This document shows, one piece after another, positions 1-5,119 of a DNA stretch of 9,743 bases. Numbering within the stretch: position 1 is the stretch's first letter; every line of letters starts with the position of its first letter. Location of the stretch: the NCBI GenBank assembly GCA_919903585.1, contig CAKKST010000326.1:1-9743 (forward strand), read 5' to 3'. The position numbers and the translations under genes are program-made. The notes under the pieces were generated by a model that saw only the letters and a list, made by a program, of their open reading frames with translations, did not search any database and was not told where the DNA came from. This DNA is from Nitrospiria bacterium (GTDB lineage Bacteria; Nitrospirota; CAKKRA01; 9FT-COMBO-42-15).

Positions 1-524
1 GGTTTGGAGCTGAAACAGGTTATATATCTGGCTGGGGCGCATATTACCTTGGAATGAATTATCCAATTAGATTTGTATTGTTCGGTACGGTTTTAACAGC
101 ATTAAGTTCTTTTTTTTGGCAATGGCAAAATAGAAATGAATTTCTTAAACCAACACGCATTATGGGGTTACTTTATCTTTTTATATCCCTTTGGATTATG
201 TCGATTTTTGGGAATTATGGTGATATGGGAAAATGGTATAACGTAAAACAAATTGAATTATTTCATTGGTCATTGTTATTTGGTTTAACATCAATTGGTT
301 CTATTTATCATGGAATTAAATTTGATGACCATATGACAAGAAGTTTCGGACTTACTTTTTTGTTCATAAATTTATATACCCGTTTTTTTGAACACTTTTG
401 GAATTCACTACATAAAGCAATCTTTTTTACTATATTGGCAATTAGTTTCTGGTATCTCGGCAATCGTGCTGAAAAAATATGGAATCTTTCAATGATTAAA
501 AGCCTAAATAAAAAAAACATTTAA
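1..524 (+). CDS. C-terminal part of a multi-pass membrane protein, DUF2157-like; integron cassette gene, 5' end outside window
   Basis: The reading frame is open from base 3, so the ATG at 54 is probably internal and the gene starts left of the window. About 173 residues are visible. They contain four or five hydrophobic stretches (for example VLFGTVLTALSSFFW, GLLYLFISLWIMSIFG, SLLFGLTSIGSIYHG and AIFFTILAISFWYLG) separated by short polar loops, which indicates an integral inner-membrane protein. The C-terminal pattern N-L-Y-T-R-F-F-E-H-F-W followed by L-H-K-A-I-F-F and a last helix with L-G-N-R-A-E resembles the end of DUF2157 membrane proteins, whose function is unknown; this is a recollection of the family, not a search. 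The gene is visibly AT-rich compared with everything to its right. Its stop codon (522-524) lies inside the attC hairpin that follows, as expected for a gene cassette. The family call is moderate; the membrane nature is clear. Confidence 0.6.
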   Translation, partial: FGAETGYISGWGAYYLGMNYPIRFVLFGTVLTALSSFFWQWQNRNEFLKPTRIMGLLYLFISLWIMSIFGNYGDMGKWYNVKQIELFHWSLLFGLTSIGSIYHGIKFDDHMTRSFGLTFLFINLYTRFFEHFWNSLHKAIFFTILAISFWYLGNRAEKIWNLSMIKSLNKKNI

Positions 525-578
525 CAAATCATTCCAGCGGACGCCAAAAAGCGGCGCCGCTGAATTCTGGTGTTAGGC
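519..578 (+). other. Integron attC recombination site (60 bp)
   Basis: The left simple site ATTTAAC (519-525, consensus RYYYAAC) and the right core site GTTAGGC (572-578, consensus GTTRRRY) bound an imperfect inverted repeat. The left arm ATTCCAGCGGACGCC (530-544) pairs with the right arm GGCGCCGCTGAAT (553-565) apart from two bases, one C and one A, that are unpaired in the left arm. Such extrahelical bases are the hallmark that lets an integron integrase choose the bottom strand of a folded attC. Unpaired spacers lie between the R and L boxes on both sides. Length and layout match the classic 59-base element, for example the aadA type. The site overlaps the stop codon of the preceding gene. 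Seen directly: boxes, arms, bulges. Inferred: activity. Confidence 0.88.
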
Positions 579-1342
579 ATTCAATAGCGATCTTTTTCGT
601 CCCGCGTGGCAGAAGGAAACGAGATAGATTATTAAAGAATGAAAAACGGAGCTGAGTTAGCCCCCGTAACTTTTCAGGTGAGGTCTGCGCACAATGGATA
701 CCAGGCACGCTGTTCGCTTACTTATTGGAACGTTCTTTTTGCTTGTAGTTACATGCATACCGGGTTGCTCTGGAAAAGGCGACTATCAGGCGTTTCTTAA
801 GTCCCGTGATTCAATTCGCCACAATATGACCCTTCGAGAGGTTTTTGATGCTGGATTGGCTGACTACCAGATTCGCCTTGGGATCAAAAACGTTCCAGGC
901 GCGACGCTGCGCGAGAAGGAACCGGCCAGTAAATCCTGCAAACGGTATGTGCTTGACATACAACACTTTGAATCGCTATACGGTGGGGTGGGATGGTACG
1001 TTCGGGTGTATTGCAACATAAATACTCCTTCGGCACCGCAGGTCATACCGCAAAGATTGTATAAAAATAAACAAGAGTTTCTGCAGGCTCTCGACACGGT
1101 TTACGCTTCGTGGGCAAGTTCCATGGAATTCTGGGTTGAATCACCCCCACGGGAATTATTCGGCGTCTACGACCACTATATGTTTACTACCGACCACGAA
1201 GGAAAGGTCGCCACGGTGTCACCGGTCATTCTTTCACCTTCGAGGCAAGGACAATAGCCATGCCTAACTATGTTTTCAACCGGACGCGGTGTGACAGCGG
1301 CACAATTGTTAGCGTTCGTGCCCCGCGTCGGATAAAACGGCG
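573..1342 (+). mobile_element. Complete integron gene cassette (770 bp) carrying a lipoprotein gene
   Basis: The limits follow from integrase cutting between the G and the first T of each GTTRRRY core: after 572 in the first attC and after 1342 in the second. The cassette contains about 115 bases of leader, one gene (694-1257) in the usual orientation, and its own attC starting 4 bases after the stop codon. This one-gene-plus-attC layout is the standard cassette form. Base composition is more balanced than in the AT-rich cassette on the left, consistent with cassettes of unrelated origin. No integrase gene is visible, so this is either the distal end of an integron or a cluster of attC sites lacking an integrase. 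Confidence 0.82.
694..1257 (+). CDS. Unrecognised 187-aa predicted lipoprotein, cassette-encoded
   Basis: The product begins with basic residues (R4, H5, R8), a hydrophobic stretch at about residues 9-20 and a lipobox-like I-P-G-C ending at Cys25, followed by Ser-Gly. It is therefore probably cleaved by signal peptidase II and anchored in the envelope; with no Asp at +2, the outer membrane is the likely site. The mature part is soluble, about 160 residues, with Cys residues at about 82 and 107 and several aromatic-rich segments (for example V-G-W-Y-V-R-V-Y and S-S-M-E-F-W-V-E). I do not recognise a family. The ATG is supported by AGGTGAGG (676-683) 10 bases upstream. It is the only gene of its cassette, with attC starting just after the stop, so it is probably expressed from an upstream array promoter or a weak local one. 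A short minus-strand ORF inside it is a shadow. Confidence 0.8.
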   Translation: MDTRHAVRLLIGTFFLLVVTCIPGCSGKGDYQAFLKSRDSIRHNMTLREVFDAGLADYQIRLGIKNVPGATLREKEPASKSCKRYVLDIQHFESLYGGVGWYVRVYCNINTPSAPQVIPQRLYKNKQEFLQALDTVYASWASSMEFWVESPPRELFGVYDHYMFTTDHEGKVATVSPVILSPSRQGQ

Positions 1343-1348
1343 TTATGC
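1262..1348 (+). other. Integron attC recombination site (87 bp)
   Basis: The left simple site GCCTAAC (1262-1268) and the right core GTTATGC (1342-1348, the form found in Vibrio-type repeats) flank complementary arms. Left-arm TTTTCAACCGGACGCGG (1273-1289) pairs with right-arm CCGCGTCGGATAAAA (1323-1337), leaving extra unpaired bases on the left side, including one G. A variable loop of about 33 bases lies between the arms. The orientation is the same as in the 519-578 site, 770 bp away. The two core sites differ (GTTAGGC versus GTTATGC), which is common among cassettes. I find no third attC to the right, so this looks like the last cassette end on this side. Confidence 0.85.
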
Positions 1349-1589
1349 GGCTCAAACTTGACATTTCTAAAGCGGCTAGAAAGGACAAACAGGGTCAGAC
1401 TTGCCTATTGACATTCAGACTCGTCCCAAATGAAACAGTTCTAATCTTCTTCATTTTTGTTTTCTTTCCTTCTGCCTGCACTGACAGCTTATCTCGTTTA
1501 AAGGAATATGGGAAGCGCCCGCTATTTCTTATCGGGCTGGCGGCTTGCCGAAGTGCCCAAAGGGTTTTGCTGAAAGTGTTTGTGCTGTG
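1349..1589. other. Gene-free stretch at the end of the cassette array; possible hairpins downstream of brnA
   Basis: No convincing gene is seen. A plus-strand frame that starts in the attC site and runs through here is a shadow of brnA. Two TTGACATT copies occur (1358 and 1409), and bases 1391-1414, starting GGGTCAGACTTGC, resemble in my recollection sequences bordering solitary REP-associated transposase genes; this is weak. At 1517-1537, GCCCG and CGGGC form a short inverted repeat, and at 1534-1558 GGGC, CGGC, GCCG and GCCC can nest into a second hairpin. Either could end brnTA transcription, although no T-run follows in the minus direction. Confidence 0.4.
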
Positions 1590-1877
1590 TTATCGGCTGC
1601 TCTTTACGAGCAACTCTTTTTTAGACCCAGCAAAGGCTGCTTCTTCAATATCCAATCTCTCCCGAATAACGCGTTTAAGCCACTTGGCTAAGCTTTTTTC
1701 TCTATGCAGACGGGCAAAAAATGCCGCTTGATCTGCCAAATCAGAAGGAAGCATTACTGAAGTTGACTTGGATTTACGCATCTTCACTGGTTTCTCCCAA
1801 GCAGATTCGTTGTCTGCCTGAACGATTACAATACGGTCAATTTCTTCTTCGGTCATAACTTTTCGTTTTGTTTTCAT
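1590..1877 (-). CDS. brnA: BrnA-type ribbon-helix-helix antitoxin
   Basis: Antitoxin partner of the adjacent BrnT-like toxin. From the chosen start the protein has 95 residues. The N-terminal part, with E-E-I-D-R-I-V-I-V-Q-A-D and S-A-W-E-K-P, is the leader typical of proteins paired with BrnT toxins. The C-terminal part, T-S-V-M-L-P-S-D-L-A followed by helices rich in K/R (W-L-K-R-V-I-R-E-R-L), looks like a CopG/Arc-type ribbon-helix-helix DNA-binding fold. Such antitoxins bind the toxin and repress their own promoter. The ATG at 1877 is preferred because it forms an ATGA overlap with the brnT stop and has AGGA 8 bases upstream; an in-frame ATG at 1886 would add three residues. Gene order toxin-then-antitoxin is normal for brnTA. 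The exact family label (BrnA versus generic CopG-like) is less certain than the role. Confidence 0.78.
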   Translation of the reverse strand: MKTKRKVMTEEEIDRIVIVQADNESAWEKPVKMRKSKSTSVMLPSDLADQAAFFARLHREKSLAKWLKRVIRERLDIEEAAFAGSKKELLVKSSR

Positions 1878-2125
1878 ATTTCCCATCCTGTTATTATCCG
1901 GACAACAGAACCCGGTTTAAGTTGAAAAATGATTTTGAGTTTCCTCCCTCCAATTGTTTTGCCATAAAGTTGATAACGGTCTTTGAATGTTTTATTTCTT
2001 CTAACCTCAAAATCCGAAAAAAAACACTCAACAGCTTCCTCAAAGGTAACTCTATGATTGCCAAGCTTATCGTTGTCGAAATCATACTCAAAGTCCGTTG
2101 GATTAAAACGATTCCAATCTACCAT
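1874..2125 (-). CDS. brnT: BrnT-family (DUF497) ribonuclease toxin
   Basis: Predicted type II toxin, 83 residues. BrnT proteins are small RelE-like-fold ribonucleases that stop translation until bound by BrnA. Family features visible here are F-E-Y-D-F-D-N-D-K near residues 12-20, then N-H-R-V-T-F-E-E-A (the N-x-x-K-H-G-V-S/T-F-E-E-A block), R-Y-Q-L-Y-G-K-T (R-x-x-x-I-G) and V-V-R-I-I-T near the end. The product stops at G-W-E-I right after that strand and lacks the longer basic tail (S-A-R-x-x and following) that I remember for canonical members, so it belongs to a short-tailed subgroup or is C-terminally trimmed. GGAG (2137-2140) lies 11 bases before the ATG. It shares an ATGA junction with the antitoxin gene. 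It lies just outside the recognisable cassette array, in the opposite orientation to the cassette genes. Confidence 0.78.
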   Translation of the reverse strand: MVDWNRFNPTDFEYDFDNDKLGNHRVTFEEAVECFFSDFEVRRNKTFKDRYQLYGKTIGGRKLKIIFQLKPGSVVRIITGWEI

Positions 2126-2161
2126 TTAATATTATACTCCGCTCTGTCGTTTTTCCTCCAT

Positions 2162-2190
2162 ATTTAAACACACTTTCTGCCGGCTGTCAA
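2162..2190 (-). promoter_or_regulatory. Predicted sigma70-type promoter of brnTA
   Basis: On the minus strand TTGACA (2190-2185) is a perfect -35 box. After 17 bases comes TTAAAT (2167-2162), matching four of six -10 positions. The start codon of brnT is about 37 bases downstream of the -10 box. A self-contained promoter is expected for a toxin-antitoxin pair, and the ribbon-helix-helix antitoxin would be expected to bind here; no clear operator palindrome was identified. A second TATAAT at about 2138-2133 sits too close to the ATG for a normal leader. Confidence 0.5.
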
Positions 2191-2276
2191 GGATTGTTGA
2201 ATATGGGTAATGTATCATATCTTGTGTCAGAGAAGGAGCAAAGAGGGTCTATAATAGAAAAATAGGAGAATAGAAA

Positions 2277-2426
2277 ATGACACAAGGAGACTTCTTTAAT
2301 GTTGACCTGTTTGGAATTTATCCCGGCATAGGCAGAATAGACTTTGCCATTCCGGTTGGAGAAACAGAAAAGAGCCGCAATGTCCATGTATACCTTGTAT
2401 ACCTTGATTTCGGGCAGTTGCTTTAG
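2277..2426 (+). CDS. Possible small protein of 49 aa, unknown
   Basis: A short plus-strand frame with a good ribosome binding site, AGGAG (2264-2268), 8 bases before the ATG, and a TATAAT (2250-2255) further upstream without a clear -35 box. The product, starting M-T-Q-G-D-F-F-N-V-D and ending V-Y-L-D-F-G-Q-L-L, has no signal peptide or membrane helix and is not recognised. A 9-base direct repeat (TATACCTTG twice, 2388-2405) lies near its end. It could be a real small gene, or the left remnant of a longer gene cut by rearrangement. Its stop codon falls at the edge of the palindrome that also follows ctpA. A 66-codon minus-strand frame over the same bases lacks comparable signals. Confidence 0.35.
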   Translation: MTQGDFFNVDLFGIYPGIGRIDFAIPVGETEKSRNVHVYLVYLDFGQLL

Positions 2427-2456
2427 GCAGGGGTGAACGGCCGTTCACCCCTGCCT
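2425..2456. terminator. 32-bp perfect palindrome at the end of ctpA, probable bidirectional transcription-end hairpin
   Basis: The arms AGGCAGGGGTGAACGG (2425-2440) and CCGTTCACCCCTGCCT (2441-2456) are exact reverse complements with no spacer, so RNA from either strand can fold into a long GC-rich hairpin. It starts one base after the ctpA stop codon on the minus strand and overlaps the stop of the small plus-strand frame. No T-run follows on either side, so it is not a textbook intrinsic terminator. It may instead end or stabilise transcripts from both directions, or be a dispersed palindromic repeat. Confidence 0.65.
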
Positions 2457-2457
2457 C

Positions 2458-3795
2458 TTACCCCGCCTTCTTCTCAGGATTTAATTCCTTAAATATCTTC
2501 CATGTCTTTAACAGTTCAATGGCCTTCTGAAGTTGGATATCTTCTTTTTCTGATTTTTCATCAAAGGCAATGGGCGCTGCCTCTTCTTCTATCTTCGGCG
2601 CAGGCTCCTCTTTTATAGTATCGTTCTTGAGATGCTTCTCCAGATCCTTTTCCCTTAATATAGGCCTTTCTTTTCCGTCCTTTGCTGTCTTTGGCACAGG
2701 CGGCTTAATAACTATATCAGGGATGATGCCTGTTGACTGGATAGACTTGCCCTTTGGTGTATAATACTTCGCAGTGGTGAGCCTGAGGCCTGAGCCGTCT
2801 GAGAGCGGAATTACTGTCTGGACAGAGCCTTTGCCAAAGGTCTGGGTGCCGACAACAATGGCCTTTCCCCAATCCTGCAGGGCGCCTGCAACGATCTCTG
2901 ATGCGCTGGCGCTGCCTTCATTAACAAGGACAACCATAGGATAACTCTTTACAGGGCCTGTAATCCTTGAGATAAATTCGTCCTTCTCGCCTTTTCTATC
3001 CTTGATAAATACAATCAATTTCCCTGACTCAACAAATTGCTCTGAGACCTCAACAGCCATTGTCAAGAGTCCGCCGGGGTTGTTCCTCAAATCAATAATA
3101 AGTGATTGCACCTTATCAGACTCTAATTTTTTTAAGGCCTTTTTCAGGTCATCGCCTGTCTGCTCCTGAAACTGGGTTATCCTTACATAACCTATATTCC
3201 CCTCCACTATCTTGGATCTCACACTCTGTATCTTTATAACCTCCCTTGTAATAACTACATCCAACGGGTCAGCGACACCCTCTCTGAGAATAGTAATGGT
3301 AACCTTTGTCCCCTTTTGGCCGCGGAGTTTTCCAACGGCATCAATTAATGTCATGTCCTTTGTGGGCTTGCCATCTATCTTTATAATCTTATCCCCTGCC
3401 TTGATCCCCGCCTTGTCAGCAGGCGTGCCTTCTATTGGCGCAATTACGGTAAGCATATTGTCCTTAATCCCTATCTGAATACCAAGACCGCCGAATTCGC
3501 CCTTTGTGTCTACCTGCATCTCTTTATATACCTCCGGGGGCATGAAGGATGTATGGGGGTCAAGTGTATTTAACATGCCTTTTATTGCGCCGTACACAAG
3601 GTCTTTGCTCTTTGTCTCCTCAACATAATTCTTCTGAACAAGGGAGAGCACCTCTGTAAAGACCTTAAGCTCCTCATAAGTCTCTGCTAATGCAAATACC
3701 TTTCCACTCTCCAATCCTCTGCCTATGAATGTCCCCATTAAGGCAATTATGATCAGAAGAGTTATGTAGCTTATCCTTTTCATATTTTTTGTCAT
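2458..3795 (-). CDS. ctpA: Carboxyl-terminal processing protease CtpA, S41A family
   Basis: Periplasmic serine protease of 445 residues that cuts proteins near their C-termini. An N-terminal hydrophobic segment (about 9-25) acts as export signal or membrane anchor. A helical region with T-L-D-P-H-T-S-F-M (77-85), typical of the family, is followed by a PDZ domain (about 97-182, with G-G-L-G-I-Q-I and a G-D-K-I-I-K-I-D-G core) and then the S41 fold (about 195-362). The Ser-Lys catalytic pair is S297 (in E-G-S-A-S-A-S-E) and K322 (in F-G-K-G-S-V-Q); D308 sits 11 residues after the serine, as in E. coli Prc. The C-terminal tail (about 367-445) is charged and Pro/Glu/Lys-rich. The ATG follows AGGAGGAGGTA directly, a strong ribosome binding site. 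It is last in the ftsE-ftsX-envC-like block, suggesting a role in processing cell-wall hydrolases or their regulators, as known for other Ctp enzymes; the substrate is inferred. Confidence 0.93.
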   Translation of the reverse strand: MTKNMKRISYITLLIIIALMGTFIGRGLESGKVFALAETYEELKVFTEVLSLVQKNYVEETKSKDLVYGAIKGMLNTLDPHTSFMPPEVYKEMQVDTKGEFGGLGIQIGIKDNMLTVIAPIEGTPADKAGIKAGDKIIKIDGKPTKDMTLIDAVGKLRGQKGTKVTITILREGVADPLDVVITREVIKIQSVRSKIVEGNIGYVRITQFQEQTGDDLKKALKKLESDKVQSLIIDLRNNPGGLLTMAVEVSEQFVESGKLIVFIKDRKGEKDEFISRITGPVKSYPMVVLVNEGSASASEIVAGALQDWGKAIVVGTQTFGKGSVQTVIPLSDGSGLRLTTAKYYTPKGKSIQSTGIIPDIVIKPPVPKTAKDGKERPILREKDLEKHLKNDTIKEEPAPKIEEEAAPIAFDEKSEKEDIQLQKAIELLKTWKIFKELNPEKKAG

Positions 3796-3826
3796 TACCT
3801 CCTCCTGTACTTAAATTATAGAATCG

Positions 3827-3887
3827 GTGAAACGGAGACTGGGAGAAGTGATTGTTCTTTCACCCTTTCACCCTTTCACCGTTTCAC
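3827..3887. repeat. 8-bp tandem repeat and inverted repeat between envC-like gene and ctpA
   Basis: TTTCACCC or TTTCACCG is repeated with period 8 at 3858, 3866, 3874 and, partly, 3882 (3.75 copies). The last copy is part of CCGTTTCAC (3879-3887), which is the exact reverse complement of GTGAAACGG (3827-3835), giving a 9-bp stem around a 43-base loop. It lies in the 106-base gap in front of ctpA and would be transcribed if the block is one operon, where it could influence processing or read-through. Confidence 0.6.
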
Positions 3888-3901
3888 TGACTTCACTATT
3901 A

Positions 3902-5086
3902 TTATCTTCTCGTAAGCCACTGCATCGGGTCCTGCGGGTCGCCCATGTATCTTATTTCAAAATACAGATTACCCTGCCTTGAAACCCCGCTGTCGCCTAC
4001 CTCGGCGACCACCTGATTTGCGCTGACAGAATCGCCCACTGAAACCAGAAGCCTTGAGGCATTTCCATATACTGTATAATACCCATCACTATGCTCAAGG
4101 ATAATAAGCATCCCATAGCCCCTGAACCAGTCCGCATATACAACCTTGCCGCTGTAAACCGCCTTTATGCCTTCACCCTCTTTTGCAGCAATATCTATAC
4201 CCTTGCGAATGATGTATGTGTTGAATTTAGGATGCCTCTGCTTTCCAAAATATCCTGCAACATTACCTTCAACAGGCCATTTCAGCCTCCCCTTCGCCTC
4301 TTTAAACCGGCCGTATAACAAAGGGGGAGGTTCCTTCTTACGGCTAAGTTGGTCAATCATTGCCCTGAGTTCTGAGGCTGATTCCTCAAGTTCTTTGACA
4401 AGGCTGTTGTACTGTTCCTTTTCTGACCTAACCTCCTGCAGCAGGGCTGTTTTCTTCTCCCTCTCAGCCCTTATTTCATCCTCTTTGGATGTCAGGTTTT
4501 TCTTATAGTATAATATTTCCTGCCTGCCTTTTTCAAGCTCTATTTTCTTGGAGCTTATCCTCTCAAGGTTCTCTCTATAGCCATTAATCAGCTCTGCCTC
4601 TTTATCTATTATAAGACCCATATATTTATACCTTCTCATGAGGGTTGAATAATCCCTTGATGCAAAAAGAACCTGAAGATACCCGCCTTTTCTATGCTTA
4701 AAGGCAGCCCTCAATCTGTTTTTCAGCAAGCCCTTCTTCTTATCAATCTCGCCCTTGAGGCTGATTATTTCACTATTAATTGAAACTATATCCCTCTCCT
4801 TCTCCTTAAGCTGCCAGTCCAGAAGCCGCAATTCCTTTCTCATTATCCCAAGCCTGTAATCTATCTCTTCAAGATTCCATAAGATAGACCTCTCTTTTTT
4901 TGCAGCCTCCTTTGCCCTCTTTCTTCTCTCTTCAATCTGTACCTTGAGCCTCTCTAATTCCTGCTTCTCCTTTTCAATCTTCTTGCCAAGGCTCTCCTCA
5001 GCAAATAAAAAGGCTGGGGAAGAGAGGGTTAATCCGTATATAATGAGGAGCGCTATTAAAAATTTCTTGTTCATCCAAAAATCCAC
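3902..5086 (-). CDS. envC: EnvC-like amidase activator: coiled coil plus degenerate LytM (M23) domain
   Basis: A 394-residue exported protein. A signal peptide (about 5-29, ending near F-L-F-A-E-E) precedes two long Lys/Glu-rich coiled coils (about 32-125 and 160-250), then a LytM domain (about 268-392) starting at L-K-W-P-V. Active M23 peptidases bind zinc through H-x-x-x-D and H-x-H. Here the first His is Arg294 (R-K-G-I-D, Asp298 kept), the H-x-H is N373-L-Y375, and the His of the usual Y-x-H is Asn342. The domain should therefore be catalytically dead, as in E. coli EnvC, whose S-L-Y-F-E-I-R and K-G-M look alike. EnvC is recruited by FtsX and activates septal amidases; ftsX lies 33 bases upstream. 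The first start is GTG (5086); ATG at 5074 (Met5) gives a neater signal peptide, and neither has a strong ribosome binding site. Confidence 0.87.
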   Translation of the reverse strand: MDFWMNKKFLIALLIIYGLTLSSPAFLFAEESLGKKIEKEKQELERLKVQIEERRKRAKEAAKKERSILWNLEEIDYRLGIMRKELRLLDWQLKEKERDIVSINSEIISLKGEIDKKKGLLKNRLRAAFKHRKGGYLQVLFASRDYSTLMRRYKYMGLIIDKEAELINGYRENLERISSKKIELEKGRQEILYYKKNLTSKEDEIRAEREKKTALLQEVRSEKEQYNSLVKELEESASELRAMIDQLSRKKEPPPLLYGRFKEAKGRLKWPVEGNVAGYFGKQRHPKFNTYIIRKGIDIAAKEGEGIKAVYSGKVVYADWFRGYGMLIILEHSDGYYTVYGNASRLLVSVGDSVSANQVVAEVGDSGVSRQGNLYFEIRYMGDPQDPMQWLTRR

Positions 5087-5119
5087 ATTTTCGCGTCATT
5101 CTTTATGATGCTCTTTATG

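Noticed and set aside
308..520. Minus-strand frame of 70 codons inside the first gene
   Set aside because: It lies opposite a coherent membrane-protein frame, has no start signals and no recognisable product.
1345..1731. Plus-strand frame of 128 codons starting in the second attC
   Set aside because: It has no ribosome binding site, a low-complexity Ser/Leu-rich product, and its second half lies opposite the well-supported brnA. It is a shadow frame.
2159..2161. Minus-strand ATG opening a 9-codon frame (M-E-E-K-R-Q-S-G-V) upstream of brnT
   Set aside because: A leader peptide is possible, but the ATG sits within or just after the predicted -10 region and has no ribosome binding site. Not supported.
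2160..2202. Possible third attC (GTTGAAT core near 2195)
   Set aside because: The core fits GTTRRRY, but I found no RYYYAAC partner at a proper distance and no paired arms with bulges. Chance match.
2187..2387. Minus-strand frame of 66 codons between brnT and ctpA
   Set aside because: It has no ribosome binding site, and the plus-strand frame at 2277-2426 has better signals; neither is certain.
3858..3887. CRISPR-like array
   Set aside because: The repeat unit is 8 bases with no spacers; it is a simple tandem repeat. No CRISPR array or cas gene is visible anywhere in the window.
3902..5086. Active M23 zinc endopeptidase
   Set aside because: The zinc-binding histidines are replaced (Arg294, Asn373, Tyr375), so the protein is better read as an EnvC-like activator.
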